Counted from the first letter of the stretch, positions 1 through 8,293 are shown. The stretch is DNA of 64,000 nucleotides from an uncultured Prevotellaceae bacterium (GCA_937916085.1 CALGGO010000015.1:1-64000); one strand, 5' to 3'. The notes: a model not told the origin generated them from the sequence alone. Numbers and translations are program-made.

Positions 1-64
1 AGGGGCTCGAACCCTCGACCCACTGATTAAGAGTCAGTTGCTCTACCAACTGAGCCACGGAGTC
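1..64 (-). tRNA. tRNA-Lys (CUU), 3' end cut by window edge
   Basis: On the minus strand the 5' acceptor half GACTCCG, a D arm, an anticodon stem with loop CTCTTAA (anticodon CTT) and a T arm are visible. The 3' acceptor strand lies outside the window. A promoter lies directly upstream. Confidence 0.9.
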
Positions 65-96
65 AAAAAAGGGAAACCTTTGTTGATTTCCGACTG

Positions 97-127
97 CAAA
101 GGTACAACTAATTTTTGAACTGGCAAG
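97..127 (-). promoter_or_regulatory. Promoter of tRNA-Lys (CUU)
   Basis: Minus-strand -7 box TACCTTTG (97-104) and a CTTG -33 box (124-127), 19 bases apart, match the Bacteroidota primary sigma pattern. The -7 box sits about 33 bases ahead of the tRNA. Confidence 0.65.
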
Positions 128-205
128 CGTTTTTGCGAGTTTTTTTCAAAAAAATCTTTTTTGAGCGATTTTTTTGCTTTTTTTGGCATGTTTTTTGTGC
201 TAGTT

Positions 206-245
206 ATTGTTGCATTTTAAAAAAATAACTACTTTTGTACTTTTG
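206..245 (+). promoter_or_regulatory. Promoter of the zinc metallopeptidase gene
   Basis: TACTTTTG at 230-237 is preceded at 20 bases by ATTG (206-209). A second TACTTTTG overlaps at 238-245, so the exact -7 box is uncertain. Confidence 0.5.
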
Positions 246-276
246 TATAAAACATGTAACCAAAAAACAAAAAGAT

Positions 277-1212
277 ATGAGATTAGAAGGACGCAGAGAA
301 AGTTCAAATGTTGAAGATCGCCGTGGCATGAGCAGCGGCGCAAAGGCCGGCGTTGGCGGCGGCATTATGGGTATTATCATTGCGCTTGTCGCCATGTTTA
401 TGGGCGGCAGTGGAGGTCTCGGCGGCCTCAGCGGCGGCGGCACGGGCGGTATTGATTTAGGCGATGTCCTTGGCGGCATGTTAGGTGGCGGAGGACTTAC
501 CAATAATCAAATCCAGGCTCAAGGTCAGGCTGAATACAGTGAAGAAGAGCAGTCTCTTTACAAGTTCTCTTGCCAGATTCTTGCTGGCACCGAGGACATC
601 TGGAGTGAGATTTTCCAAAACGAGAATCTTGGCGAATATAAGGATCCCACGATGGTGATATATTCGGGGGCTACAAGCACGGCATGCGGTCAGGGTCAAG
701 CTGCTATGGGTCCATTCTATTGCAGTGGTGACCAGTGCTTGTATCTTGACTTGTCGTTTTTCTCTACTATGAAGCAGCAGCTTGGCGCCGATGGCGACTT
801 CGCTTACGCTTATGTGATAGCTCACGAGGTGGGTCATCATGTTGAGTACCTTACTGGAGTCCTGGGCAAGATTCACGCTAAGATGAATCAATATGGTCAG
901 GGTAGCGCCCAAGCCAATAAAGAGAGTGTGCGCATCGAGTTGCTTGCCGACTATCTTGCAGGCTGCTGGGCTCACTACGACAATGAGCAGTTCTCGTCGC
1001 TTGATGACGGAGACTTGAAGGAGGCCATTGACTGTGCATTGAAGATTGGTGATGACTACCTCCAGAAGCGTGGTCAAGGCTATGCCGTTCCCGAGAGCTT
1101 CACGCACGGCACCAGCGATCAGCGTATGCGCTGGTTCAAGGCCGGTTATGAGACTGGCAATGTGAGAGATGGTATTAACAAGGCTATGAGTCTGAACTAC
1201 AACCAGTTGTAA
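277..1212 (+). CDS. YpfJ-type neutral zinc metallopeptidase
   Basis: This 311-residue protein belongs to the PF04228 (YpfJ) zinc metallopeptidase family; its substrate is not known. The start at 277 is chosen because the family's N-terminal motif MRLEGRRES-NVEDRRG begins there; an in-frame ATG at 235 overlaps the promoter. One hydrophobic segment (about residues 27-48) is followed by a Gly-rich linker, then a globular domain. The zinc motif HEVGHH lies at about residues 183-188, with a likely third ligand in the ELLADYLAGCW segment. Four cysteines lie in the exported part. One membrane anchor with the protease outside the cytoplasm is the expected topology. It stands alone with its own promoter. 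Confidence 0.9.
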   Translation: MRLEGRRESSNVEDRRGMSSGAKAGVGGGIMGIIIALVAMFMGGSGGLGGLSGGGTGGIDLGDVLGGMLGGGGLTNNQIQAQGQAEYSEEEQSLYKFSCQILAGTEDIWSEIFQNENLGEYKDPTMVIYSGATSTACGQGQAAMGPFYCSGDQCLYLDLSFFSTMKQQLGADGDFAYAYVIAHEVGHHVEYLTGVLGKIHAKMNQYGQGSAQANKESVRIELLADYLAGCWAHYDNEQFSSLDDGDLKEAIDCALKIGDDYLQKRGQGYAVPESFTHGTSDQRMRWFKAGYETGNVRDGINKAMSLNYNQL

Positions 1213-1353
1213 GACTCGGGGGTTAAGCCCCTACCTGTTGCTATAAGGTGGAAGATTGTGGTGAGAATAACAGCACTGCAATCTTCCATTTGTTTAAATG
1301 GTATAATTTGACCACTTTAAAAGGCATGCATAAGATACTGGAATTGAGAAATC

Positions 1354-1432
1354 TTGGAAAAGTGTCATAAATTCATTCAAAATATATTGGAAAAGTGTCG
1401 TAGTTGTCGTTTAATAACCTTGGAAAAATGTT
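1354..1432 (+). repeat. Three 13-base repeats spaced exactly 33 bases apart
   Basis: TTGGAAAAGTGTC starts at 1354 and at 1387, and the variant TTGGAAAAATGTT at 1420. The intervening sequence is not conserved. The 33-base period is about three helical turns, so one protein could bind all three on the same DNA face. The repeats end 16 bases before the -33 box of the ATPase promoter. Apart from these and the promoter, nothing else is visible in the 310-base gap 1213-1522. Confidence 0.75.
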
Positions 1433-1448
1433 ATTTTTATTTATTTTT

Positions 1449-1480
1449 TTTGGAGAATTCGCCTGAATATCATATCTTTG
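1449..1480 (+). promoter_or_regulatory. Promoter of the AAA ATPase gene
   Basis: TTTG (1449-1452), 20 bases, TATCTTTG (1473-1480): a full match to the Bacteroidota promoter pattern, about 40 bases before the start codon. Confidence 0.75.
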
Positions 1481-1522
1481 CACTGACAACAATAAATTAG
1501 ATATTTTTTTAGCCACAAAAAT

Positions 1523-2881
1523 ATGCTTAGACGTAAAATAGAGGATAAGATACGAGAATTCTTCACCAACGAATCTCGGGCATTATTAGTGACAGGTGCT
1601 CGTCAAGTTGGTAAGACTTATATTATTCGTAAGGTGGCAAGAGAATGTTTTGACAATGTGGTGGAAATCAACTTTATAGAGCAACCCAATGCCATATCAT
1701 TGTTCTCTGACCATAATGGAGCTAAAGACTTGTTGATGCGTTTGTCGGCATTTGTTCACAAATCTTTAATTCCAGGTAAGACTTTAATATTCTTTGATGA
1801 GATACAAGAATGCGAAGAAATCACCACTGCGATAAAATTCCTTGTTGATGAAGGCAGTTATCGTTATGCGATGAGTGGTTCATTACTTGGAGTTGAACTT
1901 CAAGATGTGCGTAGTGTCCCTGTTGGTTACCTTGATGAGTATGAGATGTTTCCTCTAGACCTTATGGAGTTTTTTGATGCCATAGGGATTCCACGGACTA
2001 TCATAGATAGCTTAAGAGAATGTTTCGATGCGAGAAAAGAAGTGGACCCGTTCATCCACAAGCGCATGCTTGAGGCAGTGCAACTTTATTTGATTGTAGG
2101 CGGAATGCCTGCTGCAGTACAAAGGTATGTGGATACTAATAATTTGCGTGACGTGTTGAACATTCATCGCAGCATTATTAGAACCTATAAGCGCGACATA
2201 ACAAAACGTGATTCGGAGCACAAGCTCCGCATACAAGAGATTTATGATTTGGTGCCATCAGAGTTGAATGTGGCCAATAAGCGCTTTATTCTTAAGGAAC
2301 TACATGCTAAGGCGCGATATGCGCGATATGACAGTGGCTTTATGTGGCTAAAGGATGCCGGAGTGGTTATTCCCACTTACAATATTGAATCACCAAAAAT
2401 GCCACTTCTGCTGAATAAACAACACAACATGTTTAAGTTGTTCATGAATGATGTGGGATTGTTGACTTCGACGTATGGATCCAGCGTGCGTCAACGGCTA
2501 CTCACTAACTACATTCATATCAACTGGGGCGCGATACATGAAAATATGATTGCACAAGAACTGGTGGCGCATGGTTATACTATAGATAATAGCCTTTTTT
2601 ATTTCAATAGCAAAAAACAAGGAGAACTCGATTTTGTGATAGAACACAATGGGCATGTACTTCCCATCGAGGTAAAGTCAGGAAAAGACTATGAGCGTCA
2701 CAATGCATTGTCGGGGGTTATGAAGAACGTGGACTATAATATACCTCAATCTATTGTGTTTTGTCAAGGAAATGTGAGAGTTAAAGATTCTATTATATAT
2801 TTGCCGATTTACATGACAATGTTTCTCGAACATGAACATGACGAGGACTTTTTTTATAAGTTTGACCCACCTAAATTATAA
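1523..2881 (+). CDS. AAA_14 / DUF4143 ATPase
   Basis: This 452-residue protein has the AAA_14 plus DUF4143 architecture common in Bacteroidota and archaea. Walker A is TGARQVGKT near residue 24, Walker B is LIFFDEIQE near residue 88, and the C-terminal domain carries ELDFVI and LPIEVKSG, the acidic/Lys pattern of a PD-(D/E)XK nuclease-like fold. Family members are often linked to mobile or defence DNA, but no general function is proven. The gene is clearly richer in A and T than its neighbours, which suggests transfer. It has its own promoter behind three phased repeats; kdsC follows after only 8 bases, so kdsC may be co-transcribed. Confidence 0.88.
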   Translation: MLRRKIEDKIREFFTNESRALLVTGARQVGKTYIIRKVARECFDNVVEINFIEQPNAISLFSDHNGAKDLLMRLSAFVHKSLIPGKTLIFFDEIQECEEITTAIKFLVDEGSYRYAMSGSLLGVELQDVRSVPVGYLDEYEMFPLDLMEFFDAIGIPRTIIDSLRECFDARKEVDPFIHKRMLEAVQLYLIVGGMPAAVQRYVDTNNLRDVLNIHRSIIRTYKRDITKRDSEHKLRIQEIYDLVPSELNVANKRFILKELHAKARYARYDSGFMWLKDAGVVIPTYNIESPKMPLLLNKQHNMFKLFMNDVGLLTSTYGSSVRQRLLTNYIHINWGAIHENMIAQELVAHGYTIDNSLFYFNSKKQGELDFVIEHNGHVLPIEVKSGKDYERHNALSGVMKNVDYNIPQSIVFCQGNVRVKDSIIYLPIYMTMFLEHEHDEDFFYKFDPPKL

Positions 2882-2889
2882 CAAATATT

Positions 2890-3399
2890 ATGGACTTGAC
2901 ACAGATTAAAGGTATAGCGTTTGACGTGGATGGCGTGTTGTCGCCGAGTACTATCCCTATGGGTGCCGACGGGATGCCGTGCCGCATGCTCAACATCAAA
3001 GATGGATATGCCATTCAGTTGGCGGTGAAAAAAGGCTTAAAAATCGCTATCATCAGCGGTGGCCGCTCCGAGGCGGTGGAGCTGCGCTATAAGAGTTTGG
3101 GAGTGAAGGATATCTATATGGGTGCAGCGTTCAAGCTGCCACTTTTTGAGCAGTGGCTCAAAGACAAGGGGCTCGATGCCAGCGAGGCGATTTTCGTGGG
3201 TGACGATATCCCCGACATTCACACCATGCAGGTGGCAGGTCTCTCGGTGGCTCCTGCCGATGCCGCTTGTCAGGTGAAGGAAATTGCCGACTATATTTCG
3301 CCCTGTGAAGGTGGCGGTGGCGTGGCTCGCGACATCATCGAGCAAGTGCTCACCGCCCACGGTCAGTGGATGGACGATGACCATGCGTTTGGATGGTAA
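2890..3399 (+). CDS. kdsC: KdsC-type HAD phosphatase (KDO 8-phosphate phosphatase)
   Basis: A 169-residue C0-type HAD hydrolase. It should remove phosphate from 3-deoxy-D-manno-octulosonate 8-phosphate, a cytoplasmic step toward lipid A core sugar. Visible motifs are DVDGV (nucleophile Asp12, acid/base Asp14), ISGG (Ser57), Lys82 in AAFKLP, and GDDIPD (Asp105, Asp106). The length and lack of a cap domain fit the KdsC family. It is followed by maf, a pairing frequent in Bacteroidales. A heptamer array starts ten bases after its stop codon. A related HAD phosphatase of other specificity cannot be fully excluded. Confidence 0.88.
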   Translation: MDLTQIKGIAFDVDGVLSPSTIPMGADGMPCRMLNIKDGYAIQLAVKKGLKIAIISGGRSEAVELRYKSLGVKDIYMGAAFKLPLFEQWLKDKGLDASEAIFVGDDIPDIHTMQVAGLSVAPADAACQVKEIADYISPCEGGGGVARDIIEQVLTAHGQWMDDDHAFGW

Positions 3400-3408
3400 T
3401 TTGCTAAT

Positions 3409-3436
3409 GCAGAATGCACAATGCAGAATGCACAAT
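3409..3436 (+). repeat. Heptamer array, unit GCAGAAT/GCACAAT
   Basis: Four exact 7-base units alternate GCAGAAT and GCACAAT in the kdsC-maf gap. The same motif recurs at 4053-4107 and 22197-22217. Confidence 0.85.
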
Positions 3437-3472
3437 TATTGATCTAGAACTTCTGGGAAATTATTAGTTTTT

Positions 3473-4072
3473 ATGTTACTTGAAAAACTTAAACGATACA
3501 ACGTTGTCCTTGCGAGCAACTCGCCTCGGCGCAGGGAGTTGTTGGCTGATTTGGGAATAGAGTTCCAGGTGAGGACTCTTGAAGGCATCGACGAGAGCTA
3601 TCCACCTGAGATGCCTGTGTTGGAGATTGCCGAGTATATCTCGCGCAAAAAGGCTCGCGCCTACCAGGCAGAGATGGCAGAAGATGAGCTTATTATAACT
3701 GCCGACACAGTGGTAATACTCGGCGACGAGGTGCTGGGTAAACCCGCTGATGCCGACGACGCGCGGCGCATGCTCCGCGAACTCTCGGGAAAGGTCCACA
3801 AAGTGGTGACTGGAGTGACTATTGTCACTGCTAATGCCACCCGCTCTTTCAGCGCGGTGACTGATGTGGAGTTTGCCCCTCTCAGCGACGAGGATATCGA
3901 TTATTATGTTGACAACTACCATCCACTCGACAAGGCTGGAGCCTACGGCATCCAAGAGTGGATAGGCTGTATGGGCGTGCGACACATCAACGGTAGTTTC
4001 TACAACGTGATGGGTCTGCCGCTGCATCGCCTTTACAACGAACTTAATCAATGCATAATGCACAATGCATAA
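3473..4072 (+). CDS. maf: Maf-family nucleoside triphosphate pyrophosphatase
   Basis: A 199-residue Maf protein, expected to hydrolyse dTTP/UTP or modified nucleotides to the monophosphate in the cytoplasm. Family motifs are ASNSPRRRELL near residue 14, ISRKKA, the ADTVV motif with catalytic Asp near residue 83, LGKP, and YGIQEW near the C-terminus. The last residues (about CIMHNA) are encoded by a heptamer array that also provides the TAA stop codon, so the original 3' end may have been replaced. It follows kdsC, probably in one transcript. Confidence 0.92.
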   Translation: MLLEKLKRYNVVLASNSPRRRELLADLGIEFQVRTLEGIDESYPPEMPVLEIAEYISRKKARAYQAEMAEDELIITADTVVILGDEVLGKPADADDARRMLRELSGKVHKVVTGVTIVTANATRSFSAVTDVEFAPLSDEDIDYYVDNYHPLDKAGAYGIQEWIGCMGVRHINGSFYNVMGLPLHRLYNELNQCIMHNA

Positions 4073-4107
4073 TGCACAATCTTTCTCAATCCATAATGCA
4101 TAACAAT
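4053..4107 (+). repeat. Heptamer array, unit GCATAAT/GCACAAT
   Basis: Four exact units at 4053-4080 alternate GCATAAT and GCACAAT, followed by a decayed copy to about 4107. The array overlaps the 3' end of maf and contains its stop codon. Confidence 0.85.
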
Positions 4108-4135
4108 AGGAGAAACATCGGCACTGGGCAAGGAG

Positions 4136-4264
4136 ATGTGCGAGAGTGACAACACTCCAGAGCAGTCGCGCGTCCTTATATCAGAACATCTGCGCCACAT
4201 TCTGCCCACCGCCACCGAAGCTCAGATTGCCCGCCTGATAGGATTAATTTTGGCGCAGCTTTAG
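4136..4264 (+). pseudogene. Unrecognised 42-codon ORF, possibly a gene remnant
   Basis: ATG at 4136, with AGGAG just before it, opens a 42-residue frame that ends SEHLRHILPTATEAQIARL-IGLILAQL. The same frame is open without a start from about 4093 and has coding-like composition. I do not recognise it. It may be a small protein or the C-terminal remnant of a larger gene lost when the array at 4053-4107 arose. Confidence 0.35.
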
Positions 4265-4295
4265 TTTAATTAGTCTAATTCGTGTGCTAAACAAA

Positions 4296-4331
4296 AACGC
4301 CAAGTCCTCACGGGACCTGGCGCTTTCTTTT
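4296..4331. terminator. Bidirectional terminator between maf and rpsA
   Basis: A hairpin of AACGCCAAGTCC and GGGACCTGGCGC with loop TCAC, followed by a T-rich run on the plus strand and by a T run on the minus strand, serves the convergent genes. Confidence 0.8.
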
Positions 4332-4352
4332 TCTCAAGAAACCAATTGTGGG

Positions 4353-6146
4353 TTACTCGCCCTTCTCGAGTTTCTGCTTCAGTTCGGCAAGTGCGTCGAT
4401 GTCACCAAGAGTGGTCTTCTCAACGTTGCTTGACTGAGCAACTGGCTGCTCCTCGGCAGCTGCCTTAGCGGTAGCTTTCTTTGCCTTGCGAGCTTCGGCC
4501 TTCTGCTCATCCTCGAAGATGCGGCTGTGGCTCAAGATGATGCGCTTAGCATCCTTGTTGAACTCGATAACCTTGAATTGCAATTTCTCGTCTTGCTTAG
4601 CTGGAGTGCCGTCTTCCTTCACGAGGTGCTTAGGAGTGGCAAATCCCTCAACGCCGTAAGGCAGGCTGATCACTGCGCCCTTGTCGAGGAGCTCGGTGAT
4701 GGTACCCTCATGGATGCTGCCCACGGTGTAGATAGTCTCGAAGTTATCCCAAGGATTGTCCTCGAGCTGCTTGTGGCCCAGGCTGAGGCGACGGTTGTCC
4801 TTGTCAATCTCAAGAACTACAACGTCGATGTCGGCACCAATCTGGGTGAACTCGCTTGGGTGCTTGATCTTCTTGGTCCAAGAGAGGTCGCTGATGTGGA
4901 TGAGACCGTCAACGCCTTCCTCAAGCTCTACAAATACACCAAAGTTGGTGAAGTTGCGAACCTTTGCGGTGTGCTTCGAGCCAACAGGATAACGCTCCTC
5001 GATCTTGTCCCAAGGATTCTCTTTGAGCTGCTTGATGCCAAGCGACATCTTGCGCTCGTCGCGGTCGAGAGTGAGGATTACTGCCTCTACTTCGTCGCCC
5101 ACCTTGAGGAAGTCCTGAGCGCTGCGCAGGTGCTGCGACCAGCTCATCTCGCTCACGTGGATAAGACCCTCTACGCCAGGAGCAATCTCTACGAATGCGC
5201 CATAGTCGGTCATCACGACAACCTTACCGGTAACCTTGTCGCCAACCTTGAGGTTCTCGTCGAGCTTATCCCATGGATGTGGCTGCAACTGCTTCAAGCC
5301 AAGAGCGATGCGCTTCTTCTCCTCGTCGAAGTCGAGGATAACAACGTTGAGAGTCTGGTTAGGCTCAACGATGTCGGCTGGATTGTTCACGCGGCCCCAA
5401 GAGAGGTCGGTGATGTGAATGAGACCGTCAACGCCACCGAGGTCGATGAATACGCCATAGCTGGTGATGTTCTTAACGGTGCCCTCGAGCACTTGACCCT
5501 TCTCGAGCTTAGCGATGATATCTTTGCGCTGCTGCTCAAGCTCGGCCTCGATAAGTGCCTTGTGCGAAACCACTACGTTCTTGTACTCTTGGTTGATCTT
5601 CACAACCTTGAACTCCATGGTCTTGTCAACAAATACATCATAGTCGCGGATGGGCTTAACGTCGATTTGGCTGCCAGGCAAGAATGCCTCGATGCCAAAT
5701 ACGTCAACAATCATACCACCCTTAGTGCGGCACTTGATGTAACCCTTGATGATTTCATCATTCTCAAGCGCTTGGTTAACGCGATCCCAACTCTTTGCAG
5801 TGCGAGCTTTCTTGTGCGAGAGCACCAGCTGGCCCTTGCTGTCCTCCTGATTCTCGACAAACACCTCTACGGTGTCGCCAACCTTCAGGTCGGGGTTGTA
5901 ACGGAACTCGTTGTAAGGAATAATACCGTCTGACTTGTAGCCAATGTTAACCACTACCTCGCGCTTGTTGATAGAGATAACAGTACCTTCGGTTACTTCT
6001 TTGTCCTTGATAGCGCCAAGCGACTTGTCGTAGGCGGCTTCCAGAGTCTCGTAAGACTCATTTTTTTTGCTTTCACCACGCTCAAAGGCTTCCCAATCGA
6101 AGTCCTCAAGAGGTGAAATTGGAGAATTTTTTAATTCTTCGCTCAT
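4353..6146 (-). CDS. rpsA: Ribosomal protein S1
   Basis: This 597-residue S1 protein binds mRNA on the 30S subunit. Repeated S1/OB domains are visible, with the recurring pattern GVFIDLGGVDGLIHITDLSW, GAFVEIAPGVEGLIHVSEMSW-like and GVFVELEEGVDGLIHISDLSW in the central repeats and degenerate copies at both ends, six in all. The tail after about residue 540 is rich in Ala, Lys and Glu. It has its own promoter, diverging from miaB. A 468-codon frame on the opposite strand (4527-5933) is a shadow of its codon use. Confidence 0.97.
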   Translation of the reverse strand: MSEELKNSPISPLEDFDWEAFERGESKKNESYETLEAAYDKSLGAIKDKEVTEGTVISINKREVVVNIGYKSDGIIPYNEFRYNPDLKVGDTVEVFVENQEDSKGQLVLSHKKARTAKSWDRVNQALENDEIIKGYIKCRTKGGMIVDVFGIEAFLPGSQIDVKPIRDYDVFVDKTMEFKVVKINQEYKNVVVSHKALIEAELEQQRKDIIAKLEKGQVLEGTVKNITSYGVFIDLGGVDGLIHITDLSWGRVNNPADIVEPNQTLNVVILDFDEEKKRIALGLKQLQPHPWDKLDENLKVGDKVTGKVVVMTDYGAFVEIAPGVEGLIHVSEMSWSQHLRSAQDFLKVGDEVEAVILTLDRDERKMSLGIKQLKENPWDKIEERYPVGSKHTAKVRNFTNFGVFVELEEGVDGLIHISDLSWTKKIKHPSEFTQIGADIDVVVLEIDKDNRRLSLGHKQLEDNPWDNFETIYTVGSIHEGTITELLDKGAVISLPYGVEGFATPKHLVKEDGTPAKQDEKLQFKVIEFNKDAKRIILSHSRIFEDEQKAEARKAKKATAKAAAEEQPVAQSSNVEKTTLGDIDALAELKQKLEKGE

Positions 6147-6211
6147 TTAAATGTTAGTAAAAAAGTTAATAATCACAGGTCTTCCAGATTCGTTCCCGGA
6201 AAACGCGACTG

Positions 6212-6242
6212 CAAAGGTAAGCATAATTTTCTTACCCACAAC
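6212..6242 (-). promoter_or_regulatory. Promoter of rpsA
   Basis: Minus-strand GTTG (6239-6242), 19 bases, TACCTTTG (6212-6219). It leaves a leader of about 60 bases before the rpsA start codon. Confidence 0.65.
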
Positions 6243-6311
6243 CATTTTGCGCTCACATTTTTTTGAAAAGAGTGAAAAAATGCCCGTTTGTGCGCTCATG
6301 TGAGGTGTGTT

Positions 6312-6343
6312 TTTGCTACTTACCGCAAAAAATCGTAACTTTG
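6312..6343 (+). promoter_or_regulatory. Promoter of miaB
   Basis: TTTG (6312-6315), 20 bases, TAACTTTG (6336-6343). The leader to the miaB start codon would be about 170 bases; no gene or clear structure is seen in it. Confidence 0.7.
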
Positions 6344-6517
6344 CAGTCGTTTTAAATGCGATTAAGTAAATCAATGACACCGATATATTAAACAACATGA
6401 ACAACTAATAAACAACTGACACAACTTGATAGAATATTTTTTTTGTTGTTTTTGTTGTTTGATGAAAATGCGGGTAAAAATACTGAATGTTTCGCAAGGT
6501 AATACATTATATATTAT

Positions 6518-8041
6518 ATGAACACATTGAATTTGAAATATGATGGTGGCGGGGAGTTCTCGAAGCTGCTGTTTCTTGAGACCTACGGCTGCCAGATGAA
6601 TGTCGCCGACAGCGAGGTGGTGGCAAGCGTGATGCAGATGGCGGGGTATGGCACCACCGATGACCTCGACCGTGCCGACGCGATTTTTATAAACACGTGC
6701 AGTGTGCGCGACAACGCCGAGCAGCGCATCTTCGCGCGCCTCAGGACTCTCAACGCACTGCGCCGCAAGCGTCAGCGTCGCCTTATCATAGGCATCATCG
6801 GGTGTATGGCAGAGCGCATGAAGGACGAACTCATCAACAACCACGGAGTGGATTTGGTGGCGGGTTCCGACAGCTACCTTGAATTGCCGAGCCTTATCGC
6901 TGCCGCCGAGAATGGCGAGAAGGCGATAAATGTGCAGCTCTCAACCACCGAGACCTACCGCGACATCATCCCCACACGCATCAGCGCCAACCGCATCAGC
7001 GGCTTTATCTCCATCATGCGTGGCTGCAACAACTTCTGCACCTACTGCATCGTGCCTTACACCCGCGGGCGTGAGCGTAGCCGTGAGCCGCAGAGCATCC
7101 TCAACGAGCTCCGCGACCTGCAAGCCAAAGGTTTTAAGGAGGTTACACTGCTCGGACAGAATGTGAATTCTTATCTCTATAAGGGGACAAGAGGACAAGA
7201 AGACGAGAAGACGAGAGGACAAGAAGACGAGAAGACGAGAGGACAAGAAGGCGAGAAGACGAGAGGACAAGAAGGCGTTGAGGTGGTGGACGAGGCAGCG
7301 CTGTCCAGCTCCCTCTCTAAGATAGAGGGGGTAGGGGGGAGTATGAAACCCAGTGGTGACGTGGATTTTGCAGCATTGCTGGCAATGGTGGCTGAGGCGG
7401 CTCCCGAGATGCGTGTGCGCTTCACCACGAGCAACCCCGAGGATCTGACCGACGCTATAATCGACACAATGGCTAGTCACCCTAACATCTGCAACCACAT
7501 CCACCTGCCGGTGCAGAGCGGCAGCAACAAGGTGCTCAAGCTCATGAACCGCAAATACACCCGCGAGTGGTACCTCGACCGCATAGCACGCATCCGTCAG
7601 GCGATTCCCGACTGCGGCATCTCCACCGATATGTTCACCGGCTTCCACAACGAGACCGAGGAGGACTTCCAGCAGACGCTGAGCCTGATGCGCGAGGTGG
7701 GTTTCGACTCGTCGTTCATGTTTAAATACAGCGAGCGCCCAGGCACCTTTGCCGCCAAGCGACTGCTCGACAACGTGCCCGAGGATGTGAAGATCGACCG
7801 CCTCAACCGCATGATTGCCCTGCAAAACGAACTCTCGCTGTGCAGCAACCGCGCCGACGTGGGCAATACCTTTGAGGTGCTGGTTGAGGGTTACAGCAAG
7901 CGCTCCCGCGATGATATGTATGGCCGCACCCAGCAGAATAAGGTCATCGTCTTCCCCGCTGGCGACACTAAAGTGGGCGACCGTGTGATGTGTAAAGTGG
8001 AAAAAGCCACCAGCGCAACGCTGATAGGAAAAAGAGTGTAA
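6518..8041 (+). CDS. miaB: tRNA-2-methylthio-N6-dimethylallyladenosine synthase with repeat-derived insertion
   Basis: MiaB is a radical SAM methylthiotransferase acting on N6-isopentenyl-A37 of tRNAs. At 507 residues it is longer than usual (about 440-460). Order of parts: MTTase domain with ETYGCQMN, INTCSV and GIIGCMAER cysteines; radical SAM domain with MRGCNNFCTYCIVPYTRG; C-terminal TRAM domain. Between GQNVNSY and the strand VDFAALLAMV lies an extra loop of about 58 residues (about 223-280), made of TRGQEDEK-like octapeptides from an 8-base DNA array (7186-7277) followed by a hairpin-like C/T-G/A segment (about 7310-7343). The reading frame is intact and all catalytic cysteines remain, so the enzyme is probably functional. 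Confidence 0.94.
   Translation: MNTLNLKYDGGGEFSKLLFLETYGCQMNVADSEVVASVMQMAGYGTTDDLDRADAIFINTCSVRDNAEQRIFARLRTLNALRRKRQRRLIIGIIGCMAERMKDELINNHGVDLVAGSDSYLELPSLIAAAENGEKAINVQLSTTETYRDIIPTRISANRISGFISIMRGCNNFCTYCIVPYTRGRERSREPQSILNELRDLQAKGFKEVTLLGQNVNSYLYKGTRGQEDEKTRGQEDEKTRGQEGEKTRGQEGVEVVDEAALSSSLSKIEGVGGSMKPSGDVDFAALLAMVAEAAPEMRVRFTTSNPEDLTDAIIDTMASHPNICNHIHLPVQSGSNKVLKLMNRKYTREWYLDRIARIRQAIPDCGISTDMFTGFHNETEEDFQQTLSLMREVGFDSSFMFKYSERPGTFAAKRLLDNVPEDVKIDRLNRMIALQNELSLCSNRADVGNTFEVLVEGYSKRSRDDMYGRTQQNKVIVFPAGDTKVGDRVMCKVEKATSATLIGKRV
7186..7277 (+). repeat. Octamer array inside miaB
   Basis: Units such as GACAAGAA, GACGAGAA and GACGAGAG form a 24-base higher-order unit present twice exactly (7194-7217, 7218-7241) and a third time with one change (7242-7265). 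It is the reverse-complement family of the array at 15722-15979. The 24-base period keeps the miaB frame open. Confidence 0.9.
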
Positions 8042-8063
8042 TTCCGATTTTAGTTGATCTACC

Positions 8064-8095
8064 ACTCGAATGATCGAATACTCGACTGCTCGATG
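8064..8095 (+). repeat. Octamer array, unit CTCGAATG-like
   Basis: Four 8-base units (CTCGAATG, ATCGAATA, CTCGACTG, CTCGATGA) lie 23 bases after the miaB stop. The motif recurs at 17798-17861 and, decayed, around 25693-25724. Confidence 0.75.
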
Positions 8096-8130
8096 ATGTG
8101 ATGCATTTCTACTACTTCACTATTGTAGTG

Positions 8131-8178
8131 AAAAAACAAAAGAGTTTCAACCATAATTGGCTGAAACTCTTGTTTTTA
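8131..8178. terminator. Bidirectional terminator between miaB and tRNA-Met
   Basis: AAGAGTTTCA and TGAAACTCTT pair across a 12-base loop, with A-rich sequence before and TTTTT after, so it can end transcripts of miaB (plus) and the tRNA (minus). Confidence 0.8.
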
Positions 8179-8179
8179 G

Positions 8180-8251
8180 TGGCGGGGGCCGGATTCGAAC
8201 CAACGACCTCTGGGTTATGAGCCCAACGAGCTACCACTGCTCCACCCCGCG
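8180..8251 (-). tRNA. Initiator tRNA-Met (CAU)
   Basis: The minus-strand sequence begins CGCGGGG and has loop CTCATAA (anticodon CAT). Three G-C pairs at the base of the anticodon stem (GGG/CCC) and an unpaired first acceptor position (C1 opposite C72) are initiator marks. CCA is not encoded. Confidence 0.92.
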
Positions 8252-8262
8252 ATTTGCGAATG

Positions 8263-8293
8263 CAAAGTTACTGCCATTTCTGAGACTGGCAAA
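8263..8293 (-). promoter_or_regulatory. Promoter of initiator tRNA-Met
   Basis: Minus-strand TTTG (8290-8293), 19 bases, TAACTTTG (8263-8270), placed 11 bases before the tRNA. Confidence 0.75.

Noticed and set aside
4527..5933. 468-codon frame antisense to rpsA
   Set aside because: It is the mirror of the strong codon bias of rpsA; no start signal, promoter or recognisable domain is present.
6941..8065. 374-codon frame antisense to miaB
   Set aside because: It runs through the miaB catalytic core and the repeat insertion on the opposite strand and has no protein features of its own.
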